A DNA stretch of 64,000 bases from contig CANBWP010000011.1 in the NCBI GenBank assembly GCA_947373185.1, positions 1-64,000 on the forward strand. The letters run 5' to 3'. Below, piece by piece: positions 1 through 10,543 of this stretch. This DNA comes from Comamonadaceae bacterium (GTDB lineage Bacteria > Pseudomonadota > Gammaproteobacteria > Burkholderiales > Burkholderiaceae_C). The notes under the pieces were generated by a model. It worked only from the letters and a program-made list of their open reading frames with translations. It searched no databases and was not told the origin of the DNA. Position numbers and translations under genes: made by a program. Every line of letters begins with the position of its first letter. The stretch's first letter is position 1.

Positions 1-96
1 GTGTCAGTTTCGCTTCCTTCCAGAGTTTTTTAGGTTTGTTGATGCGTTTTTGGGGCTCCATCGCTTTTGTTTCTGTGTTTAGAGGAGTCCCTTTCA

Positions 97-579
97 ATGG
101 GCAAAAAACTATACGTCGGCAACCTGCCGTACTCGGTTCGTGACGGTGATTTAGAGCAGGCCTTCGGCCAGTTCGGTTCCGTGACCAGCGCTAAAGTCAT
201 GATGGAACGCGACACAGGTCGCTCCAAAGGCTTTGGCTTTGTGGAAATGGGCACTGATGAAGAAGCTCAATCTGCGATCAACGGCATGAACGGCCAGCCT
301 TTGGGCGGCCGTAGCGTTGTTGTGAACGAAGCACGTCCCATGGAAGAGCGTCCTCCCCGTTCCGGTGGCGGTGGCTTTGGTGGCGGCGGTCGTCGTGAAG
401 GCGGCGGCGGTTACGGCGGTGGCGGCGGTGGCGGCTACGGCGGTGGTGGAGGCGGTCGTCGCGAAGGCGGCGGCGAGTCCGGTTTCCGCAGCCCTTACGG
501 CTCTGGCCCACGTGGCGGCGGTAACGGTGGTGGCGGTCGTCGCGAAGGCGGCGGCGGTGGCTACGGCGGCGGTTATTAA
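97..579 (+). CDS. Glycine-rich RRM RNA-binding protein
   Basis: MGKKLYVGNLPYSVRDGDLEQAFGQFG and KGFGFVEM (RNP2/RNP1 motifs), followed by a GGGG/GGYGGG/GGRREGG tail. ATG at 97 preceded by AGAGGAG. Confidence 0.93.
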   Translation: MGKKLYVGNLPYSVRDGDLEQAFGQFGSVTSAKVMMERDTGRSKGFGFVEMGTDEEAQSAINGMNGQPLGGRSVVVNEARPMEERPPRSGGGGFGGGGRREGGGGYGGGGGGGYGGGGGGRREGGGESGFRSPYGSGPRGGGNGGGGRREGGGGGYGGGY

Positions 580-597
580 TCGCTGGTCCCCACGTGA

Positions 598-651
598 CTG
601 ACACTCTAGGGTGTCAGTCAAAAAAGAAGCCCTGCATTGCAGGGCTTTTTT
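598..651 (+). terminator. Intrinsic terminator, two tandem hairpins
   Basis: CTGACAC/GTGTCAG inverted repeat, then AGCCCTGCattGCAGGGCT followed by TTTTTT. Confidence 0.85.
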
Positions 652-704
652 CATGGGCGCTTCATTGATGAAAGCCTGTGGATGAGCCATCCAAGCGAGG
701 TCAG

Positions 705-1502
705 TCAGGTCGAAGACCTGTGTTTGCGGGGTTGGTTCCTGAACGCACGATCAAACCAAGCATTTGGCAAGATGCGCAGAATGCGGGCAGCCCAGGCCAT
801 GGGTGTTGGAATGACACGAAAACTTTGACCATTTCTGATGGTTTCAAATGCCGCAGCCGCAAAACGATCCGCAGCCATTAAAAATGGCATGGGAAATTTG
901 TTCTTTTGTGTCAGCGGTGTTCGGATGTAACCCGGTGCCAGCGTGACCACTTGAATACCTTGTGGTTTTAATTCCCCCCGCAAGCTTTCGCAGTAACTGA
1001 TGGCGGCGGCTTTGCTGGCGCAATAAGCGGCATGACCTGGCAAGCCACGAATGCCTGCAACGCTGGCAATGCCGACCAAAGTGCCTGCGTGCCCCTGATG
1101 GGTTGAACTGCTTGCGCGCAACAGCATGGGCTCAATGAATGGGTGAAAGGTGGCAGCCATTCCCAGCACGTTGGTATTCATGACTTGCTGCAGTACCGTC
1201 AAGTCTGCCTCAATGCGGGTGTCCATGCCCACACTGATGCCTGCATTGGCAATCACGACATCGGGCACCCCCATCTCGGTCATGCAAGCCTTGGCTGCGC
1301 TAATGATGCTGTCGGGCTGACTGACATCGGCGCTGTAACAGCGGGCGTCCTGCGCAGAGATGCCTTGCTGCGTCAGCCATGCTTGCATCTCGCTCACTCT
1401 GCGCGCTGCAAGCGCCAAACGCCAACCTGCTTGGTGGTAACGCAGGGCCAGGGCTTGGCCAATGCCACTGGATGCGCCGGTGATGAAAACCAAAGAAGTC
1501 AT
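705..1502 (-). CDS. SDR family oxidoreductase
   Basis: Translation MTSLVFITGASSGIGQALALRYH with ANAG and YCASKAA motifs. Confidence 0.9.
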   Translation of the reverse strand: MTSLVFITGASSGIGQALALRYHQAGWRLALAARRVSEMQAWLTQQGISAQDARCYSADVSQPDSIISAAKACMTEMGVPDVVIANAGISVGMDTRIEADLTVLQQVMNTNVLGMAATFHPFIEPMLLRASSSTHQGHAGTLVGIASVAGIRGLPGHAAYCASKAAAISYCESLRGELKPQGIQVVTLAPGYIRTPLTQKNKFPMPFLMAADRFAAAAFETIRNGQSFRVIPTPMAWAARILRILPNAWFDRAFRNQPRKHRSST

Positions 1503-1550
1503 GGGTGTTGTCCTTGCGGTGATTCAGCGTGCCATGTAGAGCACCCGTAT

Positions 1551-2156
1551 TTAGCGTTTAGCGGGGTGAATCACGCCACGCACTTTGCCGTTCAACTCGT
1601 ACTCACCGGTCTTGCTGTTCAATTGCATGCTGTTGGCCGAGAACACATCCTGACCACGACGAATTTCAACCGGACCATCACTGCTCAAATGCTCTTCTTT
1701 GAGCATGGACTGGATGTGCTGGCTGCGCAATTCGGTGGGCGCAGTGTCATTGCGACTGTTGCCCAGTTGTGTGAGCTGCACATCACCCAACAAGTTCACT
1801 TGCGTACCGTCACTGGTGGCGATGGCGCGATCGGCGCGAGCGTTCATGCGTTGACCTTCAGCGTTTTGCCCCCGCATGATCACATGGGTCATTTCGAGGG
1901 TGTCTGAATCAGGAAAGTGTTGGGCTCGCTTGCCACTCAACTCGCGTGTGAGGTGGCCCTTGCTGTCAAAGGACTTGACTGAAAATTGTTCAAGATAGTA
2001 ATCAGGTTCATGGCGCACGGCTTTGGTCGGTGCGTCGTTGAACATCGTGGGCAGGCTTCTCACCAACCACCAACTTCCCAGTGCAAACAAAGCCATGAGC
2101 ACGCCTGGCAGGTACAAAGCCAAGCGGTCAAGAGCGCGGCGAATGCGTCCCATCAT
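1551..2156 (-). CDS. lptC: LPS export ABC transporter periplasmic protein LptC
   Basis: N-terminal TM segment plus LptC-like domain; adjacent to kdsC and kdsD. Confidence 0.85.
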   Translation of the reverse strand: MMGRIRRALDRLALYLPGVLMALFALGSWWLVRSLPTMFNDAPTKAVRHEPDYYLEQFSVKSFDSKGHLTRELSGKRAQHFPDSDTLEMTHVIMRGQNAEGQRMNARADRAIATSDGTQVNLLGDVQLTQLGNSRNDTAPTELRSQHIQSMLKEEHLSSDGPVEIRRGQDVFSANSMQLNSKTGEYELNGKVRGVIHPAKR

Positions 2157-2740
2157 GGGGCCGTGTCGGTGCCAACGCGCGCAAGCAACTGCGCATAGTG
2201 ACCACTGGCCACCACCAGCAAATCGCAGAACTCACGGGCAGCACCTTCACCGCCTTTGCGGGCCGTCACAAACTGTGCAATGGCGAGGGCTTGTGCGTGT
2301 GCATTGACCGGTGCACAAGCAAACGCTGCACGTTGCATGACCGGCAAATCGGGCCAGTCGTCGCCCATGGCGGCCGCTTGATGCCAGTCCAGACCTAAAG
2401 TGTTTAAAAATTCTTGCGCTGCTGGCAATTTGTCTTCGGTGCCAAAGCGAGCATGTTCAATGCCCAAAGCTTTGAGACGAACGCGCAGAGGTACAGAGTC
2501 GCGGCCGGTGATGATCACGGGGGTAATGCCTGCATGTTTGAGCAGCTTCAGGCCGTGGCCATCCAAGGTGTTGAACCGTTTGAGTGTTTCGCCGTGTTCT
2601 GAAAAATACAAACCACCGTCGGTTAACACGCCATCGACATCAAAGAAAGCCACCTTCACGCCTTGTGCTTGCAACAGCAACTCGGGCGGAAAATTCAATG
2701 CAGGTTCAAGCTTTTGCATGGGGTTTTTGTGGCCAATCAC
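2153..2740 (-). CDS. kdsC: KDO-8-phosphate phosphatase (HAD family)
   Basis: VAFFDVDGVLTDGGLYFSEHGETLKRFNTLDGHGLK signature and context. Confidence 0.93.
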   Translation of the reverse strand: MIGHKNPMQKLEPALNFPPELLLQAQGVKVAFFDVDGVLTDGGLYFSEHGETLKRFNTLDGHGLKLLKHAGITPVIITGRDSVPLRVRLKALGIEHARFGTEDKLPAAQEFLNTLGLDWHQAAAMGDDWPDLPVMQRAAFACAPVNAHAQALAIAQFVTARKGGEGAAREFCDLLVVASGHYAQLLARVGTDTAP

Positions 2741-3718
2741 TTAGATGACCTTGGCACGCATCAAGTCGTTGCTGTTCAGGGCCCCGCACAAGAGGCCCTC
2801 TTGATTCACAACCAACACGCTGGTGATTTTGAATTGCTCCATCAGCTCGGCCGCCTCGACGGCCAGCGCGTCTTGGCTGACGGTGCGCGGCTTGGCGTGC
2901 ATCACCTCTTGCGCGGTGAGCGCACGCAAATCAACGCCCTTTTCAATCAGGCGCCTTAAGTCGCCATCGGTAAAGATGCCCAAAATGTGTTGCGTGTTGT
3001 CAATCACTGCAGATGCGCCCAGGCCTTTGTGGCTCATCTCACGCATCAGTTCAGAAAAGCTGGCGCTTGGCAAGACACTGGGGACTTGATCGCCTTTGCG
3101 CATGACATCGCTGACATGGGTGAGCAAACGCCGACCCAAAGAGCCACCAGGGTGTGAGCGGGCAAAGTCTTCGGCCTTGAAGCCGCGCGCATCTAACAAG
3201 GCCACAGCCAAAGCATCGCCCAAAGCCAATTGGGCGGTGGTGCTGGCAGTGGGCGCCAAGTTGAGGGGGCAAGCTTCTTTGGCCACGCTGCTGTCCAGCA
3301 CGACATCGGCATGCTGGGCCAGTGCAGAGCCCATGCCGCCGGTCATGGCAATGAGAGGCACACCTTGGCGTTTGAGAACAGGCAAGATGGACACCAGTTC
3401 ATCGCTTTCGCCACTGTTGGAAATGGCCAAGACCACGTCGACGGCTTTGATCATGCCCAAGTCGCCATGACTGGCTTCGCCAGGGTGAACAAACATGGCG
3501 GGAGTGCCCGTTGAGGCCAAGGTGGCGGCAATCTTGGAGCCAATGTGACCGCTTTTGCCCATGCCCGTGACGACCACCCGGCCTTTGACATGGAGCATCA
3601 TTTGGACGGCTTGGGCAAAGCGCGCGTCCAGCCGAGATTTAAGCCCCATCAGGGCGTCGGCCTCAATGTCCAAGGTTTCGCGAGCGAGTTGAAGGGCTTG
3701 TTCTGGATTGAATAACAT
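2741..3718 (-). CDS. kdsD: Arabinose-5-phosphate isomerase (SIS plus CBS domains)
   Basis: VVVTGMGKSGHIGSKIAATLASTGTPAMFVHPGEASHGDLGM and C-terminal CBS pair; next to kdsC. Confidence 0.95.
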   Translation of the reverse strand: MLFNPEQALQLARETLDIEADALMGLKSRLDARFAQAVQMMLHVKGRVVVTGMGKSGHIGSKIAATLASTGTPAMFVHPGEASHGDLGMIKAVDVVLAISNSGESDELVSILPVLKRQGVPLIAMTGGMGSALAQHADVVLDSSVAKEACPLNLAPTASTTAQLALGDALAVALLDARGFKAEDFARSHPGGSLGRRLLTHVSDVMRKGDQVPSVLPSASFSELMREMSHKGLGASAVIDNTQHILGIFTDGDLRRLIEKGVDLRALTAQEVMHAKPRTVSQDALAVEAAELMEQFKITSVLVVNQEGLLCGALNSNDLMRAKVI

Positions 3719-3797
3719 GCTCGTATTTTAGCGAGGGATCATGCAAAGCGTGACTATGATGGTGGTGCTGGCATGAATGCCAAATGGAAGTCAATAA

Positions 3798-4370
3798 ATG
3801 AGTCAATCTTTGGTCGAAGTGCCTTTGTCAGTCAACGACTACTTGAAGAACAACATACGAACCGTGTCAGATTGGCCTGTGGCGGGGGTGCAGTTTCGTG
3901 ACATCACGCCTTTGTTGCAAAATCCGCGCGTGTTTCGGGTGCTGATCGACGCGTTTGTACACCGTTACATGGCGCCCGACATGCGTCCCGATGTGGTGGC
4001 AGGGCTCGATGCGCGCGGCTTCATTTTGGGCGCCGTGGTGGCTTATGAGTTGAACGTGGGTTTTGTGCCGATTCGGAAAAAAGGCAAATTGCCGTTCACC
4101 ACGGTCGAAGAATCTTACGAGCTGGAATACGGCACCGCGACGGTTGAGTTGCACACGGACGCTGTACAAGCCGGTCAGCGAGTGCTGCTGATTGACGACT
4201 TGATTGCCACGGGCGGCACCATGATGGCGGGCATGAAGCTGCTTGAAAAATTGGGAGCGCAGGTCATTGAGGGCGCTGCCATTGTGGATTTGCCCGAGCT
4301 TGGCGGCTCGGCCAAATTGCGCGAAGCTGGGTTGAAATTATTCACCTTGGTGAATTTTGAAGGGCACTGA
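3798..4370 (+). CDS. apt: Adenine phosphoribosyltransferase
   Basis: PRPP motif [48 protein letters not shown]. Confidence 0.95.
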   Translation: MSQSLVEVPLSVNDYLKNNIRTVSDWPVAGVQFRDITPLLQNPRVFRVLIDAFVHRYMAPDMRPDVVAGLDARGFILGAVVAYELNVGFVPIRKKGKLPFTTVEESYELEYGTATVELHTDAVQAGQRVLLIDDLIATGGTMMAGMKLLEKLGAQVIEGAAIVDLPELGGSAKLREAGLKLFTLVNFEGH

Positions 4371-4416
4371 TTTCAATGCACCTGAGCGGGGCTGGCAACT
4401 GAGTGAGCCCCTTTCT

Positions 4417-6204
4417 TCATGCGTTGAATTGAAGCGCAGCCAATCCAGCATAAACGCCGCCCAGGGCCACCAACTCAGCGTGTTTGCCTTGCTCAACCAA
4501 GCGACCCTGTTCTAAGACCAAAATTTGGTCGGCTTGCTGTACTGTTGCCAAGCGGTGTGCAATGACCAGGGTGGTTCGGCCGCGCATGGCAGACTCTAAG
4601 GCGGCTTGCACCATTCGTTCGCTGTGAGCATCCAAGGCGCTGGTGGCTTCGTCCAACAGCAAGAGGGGTGGGTTTTTGAGCATGGCCCGAGCAATGGCAA
4701 TGCGCTGGCGTTGGCCACCTGACAAGCGCACACCGCGTTCACCCAAGAAGGTGTTGTAACCTTCTGGCAAGTCCACTATGAATTCATCGGCAAAGGCTGC
4801 CACAGCGGCCGCACGAACTTCTTCGTCAGTCGCATCCGGTTTGCCATAGCGAATGTTTTCAAGGGCGCTGCTGGAGAACAACACGGGCTCTTGTGGCACG
4901 ATGCCAATGCGTTGGCGCAAATCATGCAAGCTCAAGTTCTGAACAGGCACACCGTCCAGCACCACTTGGCCATGTTGCGGGTCGTAATAACGAAGCAGCA
5001 GCGCAAACAAGGTGGTCTTGCCTGCACCGCTTGGGCCGACCAATGCCACAGTTTGACCCGCCTCAATGTTGACTGAAAAATCTTCAAGCGCCAATTGGGA
5101 CGGTCTAGAGGGGTAGTGAAATTCCAAATTTTGGAATTGGAGTGTGCTGCCGCTTGCGGGAGGGGCTGATAAAACAGGATGCTTGGGCGATTGCACTGGC
5201 GAGGTGCTGCCCAGCAACTCCATCAGTCGTTCTGTGGCGCCGGCTGCCCTTAATAAATCGCCATAGGTTTCACCCAAGACGGCGACAGCGCCAGCAAAAA
5301 TAATGACATACAAAACGGCTTGGCCAAGTTGGCCCGCAGAGAGTGTGCCCGCCAGGACTGCTTGCGTGCCTTGGTACAGACCCCAGAGCAAAAATGCTGC
5401 ATTTGCAATGATGATGAAAGCCACCAACACAGAGCGCGCGCGGGTTCTTCGAATGGCCGTGTGAAAGCCTTGCTCGGTGGCCGAGGCAAAACGCTGTGCT
5501 TCGCGCGCTTCAGCGGTGTAACTTTGCACCACAGGCATGGCATTCAAAATTTCAGTGGCAATGCTGCTGGCATCTGCCACGCGGTCTTGGCTGGCGCGTG
5601 ACAAGCGCCGCACACGGCGGCCATAGAGCGTTGCAGGCCAAACCACCAAGACGACGGTGAGGACCAACTGCAGCATGACGGTGGGGTGAGCCCACACCAA
5701 CATGGCCAATGCACCCATGCCCATGACCGCGTTGCGCAGGCCCATCGACAAGGAACTGCCCACCACGGTTTGAACCAAAGTGGTGTCGGCCACCAAGCGG
5801 CTGATGACTTCACCAGTGGGCGTGGTCTCAAAAAAGGCAGGACTTTGTTGAAGCACGTGGCTGTAGACCGCGTTGCGTAAATCAGTGGTGACGCGCTCGC
5901 CCAACCAACTCACCGTGAAAAAACGCGCTGCAGAAAACAAGCCCAATGCAACGGCCACACCAAACAACATGAGAAAGTTGCCGCGCAAGGCCATGGCTTG
6001 TGCGCCGGGGTCTGGGTGCTGCAAACCATTGTCAATCAGTTGCCGCAATGCAATTGGAAATATCAAGGTGGATGCCGCCGCCATCACCAGGAACACAAAA
6101 GCCAAGCCGATCTGCAAGCGATAGGGCTTTAGAAACGGCAAGAGGCCGCTGAGTGATTTGGGGCTTTGTGGTGAAGGGCGATCGATTTTGGGTGTTTTGG
6201 CCAT
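4417..6204 (-). CDS. ABC transporter, fused TM and ATP-binding (MsbA-like exporter)
   Basis: Walker A GPSGAGKTT, signature LSGGQRQRIAIARA, Walker B LLLLDEATSALD, N-terminal TM domain. Confidence 0.93.
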   Translation of the reverse strand: MAKTPKIDRPSPQSPKSLSGLLPFLKPYRLQIGLAFVFLVMAAASTLIFPIALRQLIDNGLQHPDPGAQAMALRGNFLMLFGVAVALGLFSAARFFTVSWLGERVTTDLRNAVYSHVLQQSPAFFETTPTGEVISRLVADTTLVQTVVGSSLSMGLRNAVMGMGALAMLVWAHPTVMLQLVLTVVLVVWPATLYGRRVRRLSRASQDRVADASSIATEILNAMPVVQSYTAEAREAQRFASATEQGFHTAIRRTRARSVLVAFIIIANAAFLLWGLYQGTQAVLAGTLSAGQLGQAVLYVIIFAGAVAVLGETYGDLLRAAGATERLMELLGSTSPVQSPKHPVLSAPPASGSTLQFQNLEFHYPSRPSQLALEDFSVNIEAGQTVALVGPSGAGKTTLFALLLRYYDPQHGQVVLDGVPVQNLSLHDLRQRIGIVPQEPVLFSSSALENIRYGKPDATDEEVRAAAVAAFADEFIVDLPEGYNTFLGERGVRLSGGQRQRIAIARAMLKNPPLLLLDEATSALDAHSERMVQAALESAMRGRTTLVIAHRLATVQQADQILVLEQGRLVEQGKHAELVALGGVYAGLAALQFNA

Positions 6205-6208
6205 GCGT

Positions 6209-7654
6209 TTATTTACCGATACAGAAGCTGGAGAAAATAACGCCCAGCAAATCGTCGGCGCTGAATTCGCCAGTGATGTCGTTCAAAGCCGTTTGCGACA
6301 AACGCAACTCTTCGGCCAACAAGTCCAATGACTGCGCTTGCGCACGCAGCAGAGAGTCTGCCATTTCGACATGCGATTGCACCTGTTTGAGGGCTTGCAC
6401 GTGCCGCTCACGGGCCAAATACAAACCTTCGTTGGCGGGCTGCCAGCCGGCAGCGGCCAGCAGTTGGGCACGCAATGTATCAATGCCGTCACCTGTTTTG
6501 GCAGACAGCAAGATGTGGCTGGCTGAGTCCTCGAATGTGGGTGTTGCGCCAGTGTGTGTGGCCAGGTCAGATTTGTTCCATACGTTCAGCAACGTAACCT
6601 GGCTCGGCAGTTGCGCAGACAACATGGCCTGAATGTGTGCGTCTGCTTCGACGTAGTCTGGGAGGCCTTGTCGCGTCAGGTCGTGCAAGAACAAGACTGC
6701 ATCGGCTGCGGCAATTTGGGCCCACGCGCGTTGAATGCCAATCTGCTCTACTTCATCAATGCCTTCGCCTTCGCGCAAACCAGCAGTGTCAATCACATGC
6801 ACAGGCACGCCTTCAATTTGAATGGTCTCTTGCACCACGTCGCGGGTGGTGCCTGCGATGGGCGTCACGATGGCCAATTCGGCTCCGGCCAAGGCATTGA
6901 GCAAAGAGCTTTTGCCCGCATTGGGCTGGCCCGCAATGACCACCTTGATGCCTTCCCGAAGCAAGGCACCTTGTTGCGTGCGAGACAAAACTTGTCCCAG
7001 CTGAACCTGCAGCCGATCCAGTTGGCCTTGGGCATCTGCCTTTTGCAAGAAGTCAATTTCTTCTTCTGGAAAATCCAAAGTGGCTTCAACGAGCATGCGC
7101 AAGTGAATCAGCCCATCACGCAAACTGTGAATTTCTTTGGAGAAATCACCTGCCAGTGATCGACTGGCACTGCGAGCGGCTGCGCCTGTGGCCGCGTCAA
7201 TCAGGTCGGCAATGGCTTCAGCTTGAGCCAGGTCGATTTTGTCGTTGAGGAATGCGCGTTGGGTGAATTCACCGGGCTGCGCCAAACGAAGACCTTGTAG
7301 AAAAGGTGTGCCTGTGTTGGGGTTGATGTCGTTGGCAGCGTCGATGCAACGCGCCAACAGCAATTGCAAAACCACGGGGCCACCGTGCGCTTGCAACTCC
7401 AAGACGTCTTCTCCGGTGTAGGAGTTGGGCCCTGGAAAGAAGATAGCCAAGCCTTGGTCAATGGGCTCGCCTTTGGCGTCGTTGAAGGGCAGGTAGTGCG
7501 CAAGTCGGGGCTGCAGCACTTTGCCGCAGAAAGCTTCTGCCCATGTTTTCAGTTGTGGGCCAGACACGCGAACGATACCAACAGCACCTCTTCCGGGGGC
7601 TGTGGCGATCGCAATGATCGGATCTTGATGGCGTGACAACATGGTGTGAATCAA
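6209..7654 (-). CDS. mnmE: tRNA uridine-5-carboxymethylaminomethyl synthesis GTPase MnmE
   Basis: [21 protein letters not shown]1 [15 protein letters not shown]-terminal FCIGK. Confidence 0.97.
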   Translation of the reverse strand: MIHTMLSRHQDPIIAIATAPGRGAVGIVRVSGPQLKTWAEAFCGKVLQPRLAHYLPFNDAKGEPIDQGLAIFFPGPNSYTGEDVLELQAHGGPVVLQLLLARCIDAANDINPNTGTPFLQGLRLAQPGEFTQRAFLNDKIDLAQAEAIADLIDAATGAAARSASRSLAGDFSKEIHSLRDGLIHLRMLVEATLDFPEEEIDFLQKADAQGQLDRLQVQLGQVLSRTQQGALLREGIKVVIAGQPNAGKSSLLNALAGAELAIVTPIAGTTRDVVQETIQIEGVPVHVIDTAGLREGEGIDEVEQIGIQRAWAQIAAADAVLFLHDLTRQGLPDYVEADAHIQAMLSAQLPSQVTLLNVWNKSDLATHTGATPTFEDSASHILLSAKTGDGIDTLRAQLLAAAGWQPANEGLYLARERHVQALKQVQSHVEMADSLLRAQAQSLDLLAEELRLSQTALNDITGEFSADDLLGVIFSSFCIGK

Positions 7655-7741
7655 ATCAAAAAATCAAATCTTGAAACCTTCAATGTCAAAGGGCCGCAAG
7701 AGCGGCCCTGTTGAAAAAGGTTCAATGAACTTTAGGGGTGC

Positions 7742-9421
7742 TCAATTGAATTTTGGCAGATTGAACTGAGGCGGTACACCCATTCTGGTGTTGATGACCC
7801 ATTGCTGCGCAATCGACAAAATGTTGTTGGTGATCCAGTAGAGCACCAAGCCTGATGGGAAGAAGAAGAACATCACGCTGAAAACCAGCGGCATGATCCA
7901 CATCATCTTGGCTTGCATCGGGTCTGGTGGTGCGGGGTTGAGTGCTGTTTGCAACAGGGTCGACAAAGTCATGACCACGGGCAAGATGAAGAAAGGATCG
8001 GGCGCTGACAAGTCGTGAATCCAACCCACCCAAGGCGCGCCACGCATTTCCACAGATGACAACAAGACCCAGTAAAGCGCAATGAACACGGGGATTTGAA
8101 TCATGATGGGGAAGCAACCACCCATGGGATTGACTTTCTCTTCACGGTAAATGCGCATCATCTCTTGCTGCATTTGTTGGGGGTTGTCTTTCAGACGCTC
8201 GCGCATTTCCATGATGCGAGGGTTGATGGCCTTCATTTTGGCCATGCTGGCGTAGGCTTTGGCATTGAGCCAGTAGAAAGCCAGCTTCAACAAGACGACC
8301 AGCGCCATGATGGACCAGCCCCAGTTGTGCAGGAAACTGAACAAACGATCGAGCAACCAATACAGTGGCTTGGCCAGGACAGTCAGCCAACCATAGTCTT
8401 TGACCAACTCCAAACCAGGGGTCAGCACTTCCAACATTTTTTCTTCTTGAGGACCTACAAACAAGGTGGCTTCCACCGCTTTGCTCTGGCCTGAAGCGAC
8501 TTCGCTGAAAGGTGTGATCATGCCCACAGCGTACAAGTTGGTATCGACTTTGCGTGCAAAATTTTCGCGGCTGGTATTGGCAGGCAAGACCCAAGCGGAG
8601 GCAAAGTAGTGCTGAACCATGGCCACATAGCCTTGGGCCGTGGTTTTCTCAAAATCAGCTTTGCTCTTTTCAATGTCAGCAAATTCAACTTTCTGATACT
8701 TCTTGGCTTCGGTGTACACCGCGGGGCCCGTGAAGGTGGAATAGAAAGAAGATTCGCCATCCGGCTTGTTGCCGTCACGCAGTAACTGAACGTAGAGCTG
8801 GGGCGAGACGGCCGCGGTGCCAGTGTTCACGACTTGATGCGTCACTTTGAGGGCATAGCTGCCGCGCGCCAAGGTGTAGGTTTTGATCAATTTCAATCCA
8901 CCCATGTCAGGCGATTCGAATTTCAGTGTGAGTTCGTTTTGTCCATCTTTGAGTTCACGCTCGCCCGTGAATTTCATCGGTGTTTTGTGGGTGGCAAACG
9001 CGCCGCCAATCAAGCCAGTTTGTGCCACGTAAACGCGCGCTTTGCCCTCGTCCAACAAGACGAAGGGTTTTGTCGGGTCGTGCAAGTCGCTGAACTTTAA
9101 AAACTCAGAGCGAACCAAGGTGCCGCCTTCCGTGTCAAAGCTGAGCTTCAAGACATCGGTGCTGACTTCAATCCGTTCGTGCGGTGTGGCGGCCACTGCA
9201 ACTGCAGTGCCCGGTACTTGGGCTGGACCTGCGACAGCGGCGCTGGCTGCTGCAGGAACGGCTGCAGGCGCAGTGGCAGTGGCGGTGCTTTCAGCACTGG
9301 CCACAACAGGTTTAGGGAAGAAAGTGGCTTTGTGGCCGTTGTAGATTTGCCATTGGTCCCAAAGCAGGACCATGGAAAAGCCAAAAATGACCCACAAAAA
9401 GGTGCGGCGAATATCGTTCAT
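7742..9421 (-). CDS. yidC: Membrane protein insertase YidC
   Basis: MNDIRRTFLWVIFGFSMVLLWDQW start (inside the longer ORF) and C-terminal insertase domain; next to yidD/rnpA. Confidence 0.97.
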   Translation of the reverse strand: MNDIRRTFLWVIFGFSMVLLWDQWQIYNGHKATFFPKPVVASAESTATATAPAAVPAAASAAVAGPAQVPGTAVAVAATPHERIEVSTDVLKLSFDTEGGTLVRSEFLKFSDLHDPTKPFVLLDEGKARVYVAQTGLIGGAFATHKTPMKFTGERELKDGQNELTLKFESPDMGGLKLIKTYTLARGSYALKVTHQVVNTGTAAVSPQLYVQLLRDGNKPDGESSFYSTFTGPAVYTEAKKYQKVEFADIEKSKADFEKTTAQGYVAMVQHYFASAWVLPANTSRENFARKVDTNLYAVGMITPFSEVASGQSKAVEATLFVGPQEEKMLEVLTPGLELVKDYGWLTVLAKPLYWLLDRLFSFLHNWGWSIMALVVLLKLAFYWLNAKAYASMAKMKAINPRIMEMRERLKDNPQQMQQEMMRIYREEKVNPMGGCFPIMIQIPVFIALYWVLLSSVEMRGAPWVGWIHDLSAPDPFFILPVVMTLSTLLQTALNPAPPDPMQAKMMWIMPLVFSVMFFFFPSGLVLYWITNNILSIAQQWVINTRMGVPPQFNLPKFN

Positions 9422-9702
9422 GAAGACTTCTTCGAAGAGGGATGATTTAACGGGTGATGCAATAAACGCGATAGCCAACGCGGCGCCTGTTGGGGCACCG
9501 GGTCGTGGCCGCCGCTGCACCAAGGGTGACAACGGCCTAAGCGTTTGAGGGTGAGATAGCTACCGACGCCCGCGCCGTGTTGCTTCAAGGCATCCAAGGC
9601 ATAGACTGAGCAGGTGGGCTCAAACCGACATGCCGATCCTAACCAAGGGCTGAGAAAAAGGCGATACCCTTTTACAAGGCCGATCAATAGTTTTTGGATC
9701 AT
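9418..9702 (-). CDS. yidD: Membrane protein insertion efficiency factor YidD
   Basis: KGYRLFLSPWLGSACRFEPTCSVYALDAL...CHPWCSGGHDPVP. Confidence 0.95.
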   Translation of the reverse strand: MIQKLLIGLVKGYRLFLSPWLGSACRFEPTCSVYALDALKQHGAGVGSYLTLKRLGRCHPWCSGGHDPVPQQAPRWLSRLLHHPLNHPSSKKSS

Positions 9703-10136
9703 GGCTTGTTGGCTGCTCGCTCAAACAATTGCGCCAATTCAAGCCGAACAGCTTGTTTGAGCAGCGTGGAGGTGGCGCTGATAAATTGCTTGCGGTCAAA
9801 TCCGGCGCGCAAACGCACGACATGTGCTGCACAAGGCAGCCGAACTTCATACTGCGCGCTGATGGCGTAGATCTGTCGTTTGATGGTGTTGCGGGTCACG
9901 GCTCGTCGTGCCCAACGCTTTGGCACCATGGCGCCAAGCCAAACATCTGAAGGATGAAAGAGGGGGTGCTGAGGTGGGTTCGCTGTTGCAGTGTTTCCCT
10001 CAGCACTGACTGGGGCGGCAACTGAATGGCTGGTGTCAGGCAGGGCCAAGCGATGCAAAGCGAAATGTGGCGTGCGAGAAACCATGCCGCCGGCAAGGGC
10101 GGCCTGGAATTGTGGACGGGTCTTTAAGCGCTGCAC
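9699..10136 (-). CDS. rnpA: Ribonuclease P protein component
   Basis: PKRWARRAVTRNTIKRQIYAI (RNR-type motif) and location between rpmH and yidD. Confidence 0.92.
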   Translation of the reverse strand: MQRLKTRPQFQAALAGGMVSRTPHFALHRLALPDTSHSVAAPVSAEGNTATANPPQHPLFHPSDVWLGAMVPKRWARRAVTRNTIKRQIYAISAQYEVRLPCAAHVVRLRAGFDRKQFISATSTLLKQAVRLELAQLFERAANKP

Positions 10137-10189
10137 ACCACTGCCGAGGCATTGGGTTGCTCAGCAGCCAAGCCAATGAAGGGCTAGGC

Positions 10190-10324
10190 TCAAGCAGCCA
10201 GGCGTTTACGGCCTTTGGCGCGACGTGCATTGATCACAGCACGGCCGCCGCGTGTTTTCATGCGAACCAAAAAGCCGTGTGTACGTGCGCGGCGTGTCTT
10301 AGAGGGTTGGTATGTGCGTTTCAT
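10190..10324 (-). CDS. rpmH: 50S ribosomal protein L34 (absent from the supplied ORF track)
   Basis: Reverse-strand translation [44 protein letters not shown]. Confidence 0.97.
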   Translation of the reverse strand: MKRTYQPSKTRRARTHGFLVRMKTRGGRAVINARRAKGRKRLAA

Positions 10325-10543
10325 TTGAATCAGTTATTTTTGGGGGAAACCGGCGATTATCGCAAACTTTTCAGGGGCAGGCAAACCCTAGGAAGGCTGA
10401 CCCCCGAAAAAAACCTTAGATCCGATCAAAATTTCTGGTTTATGATCCCGCCAAGCCCCTTGTTCTGCATGTGGATAAACTCTTGATAATTTACTTTTTC
10501 GTCCCATGAATCTCCCATCTGTCCACAATCAAGGCGCTTGCCC
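10325..10543. other. oriC: Putative chromosomal origin region (oriC), rpmH-dnaA intergenic
   Basis: Perfect DnaA box TGTGGATAA (TTATCCACA on the minus strand) at 10470-10478, AT-rich CTTGATAATTTACTTTTTC, several GATC sites, flanked by rpmH and dnaA. Confidence 0.6.

Noticed and set aside
361-577. Tandem GGCGGC-type repeats considered as a satellite or CRISPR-like array
   Set aside because: In-frame Gly-rich tail of the RRM protein; no spacer structure.
151-690. Alternative-frame and antisense ORFs over the glycine-rich repeat
   Set aside because: Products of GGC/GGT low-complexity coding sequence (Ala/Thr runs); not genes.
7691-7708. GGGCCGC-aaga-GCGGCCC hairpin between yidC and mnmE as a terminator
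   Set aside because: Only a short T tract on the relevant strand; too weak to call as a terminator.
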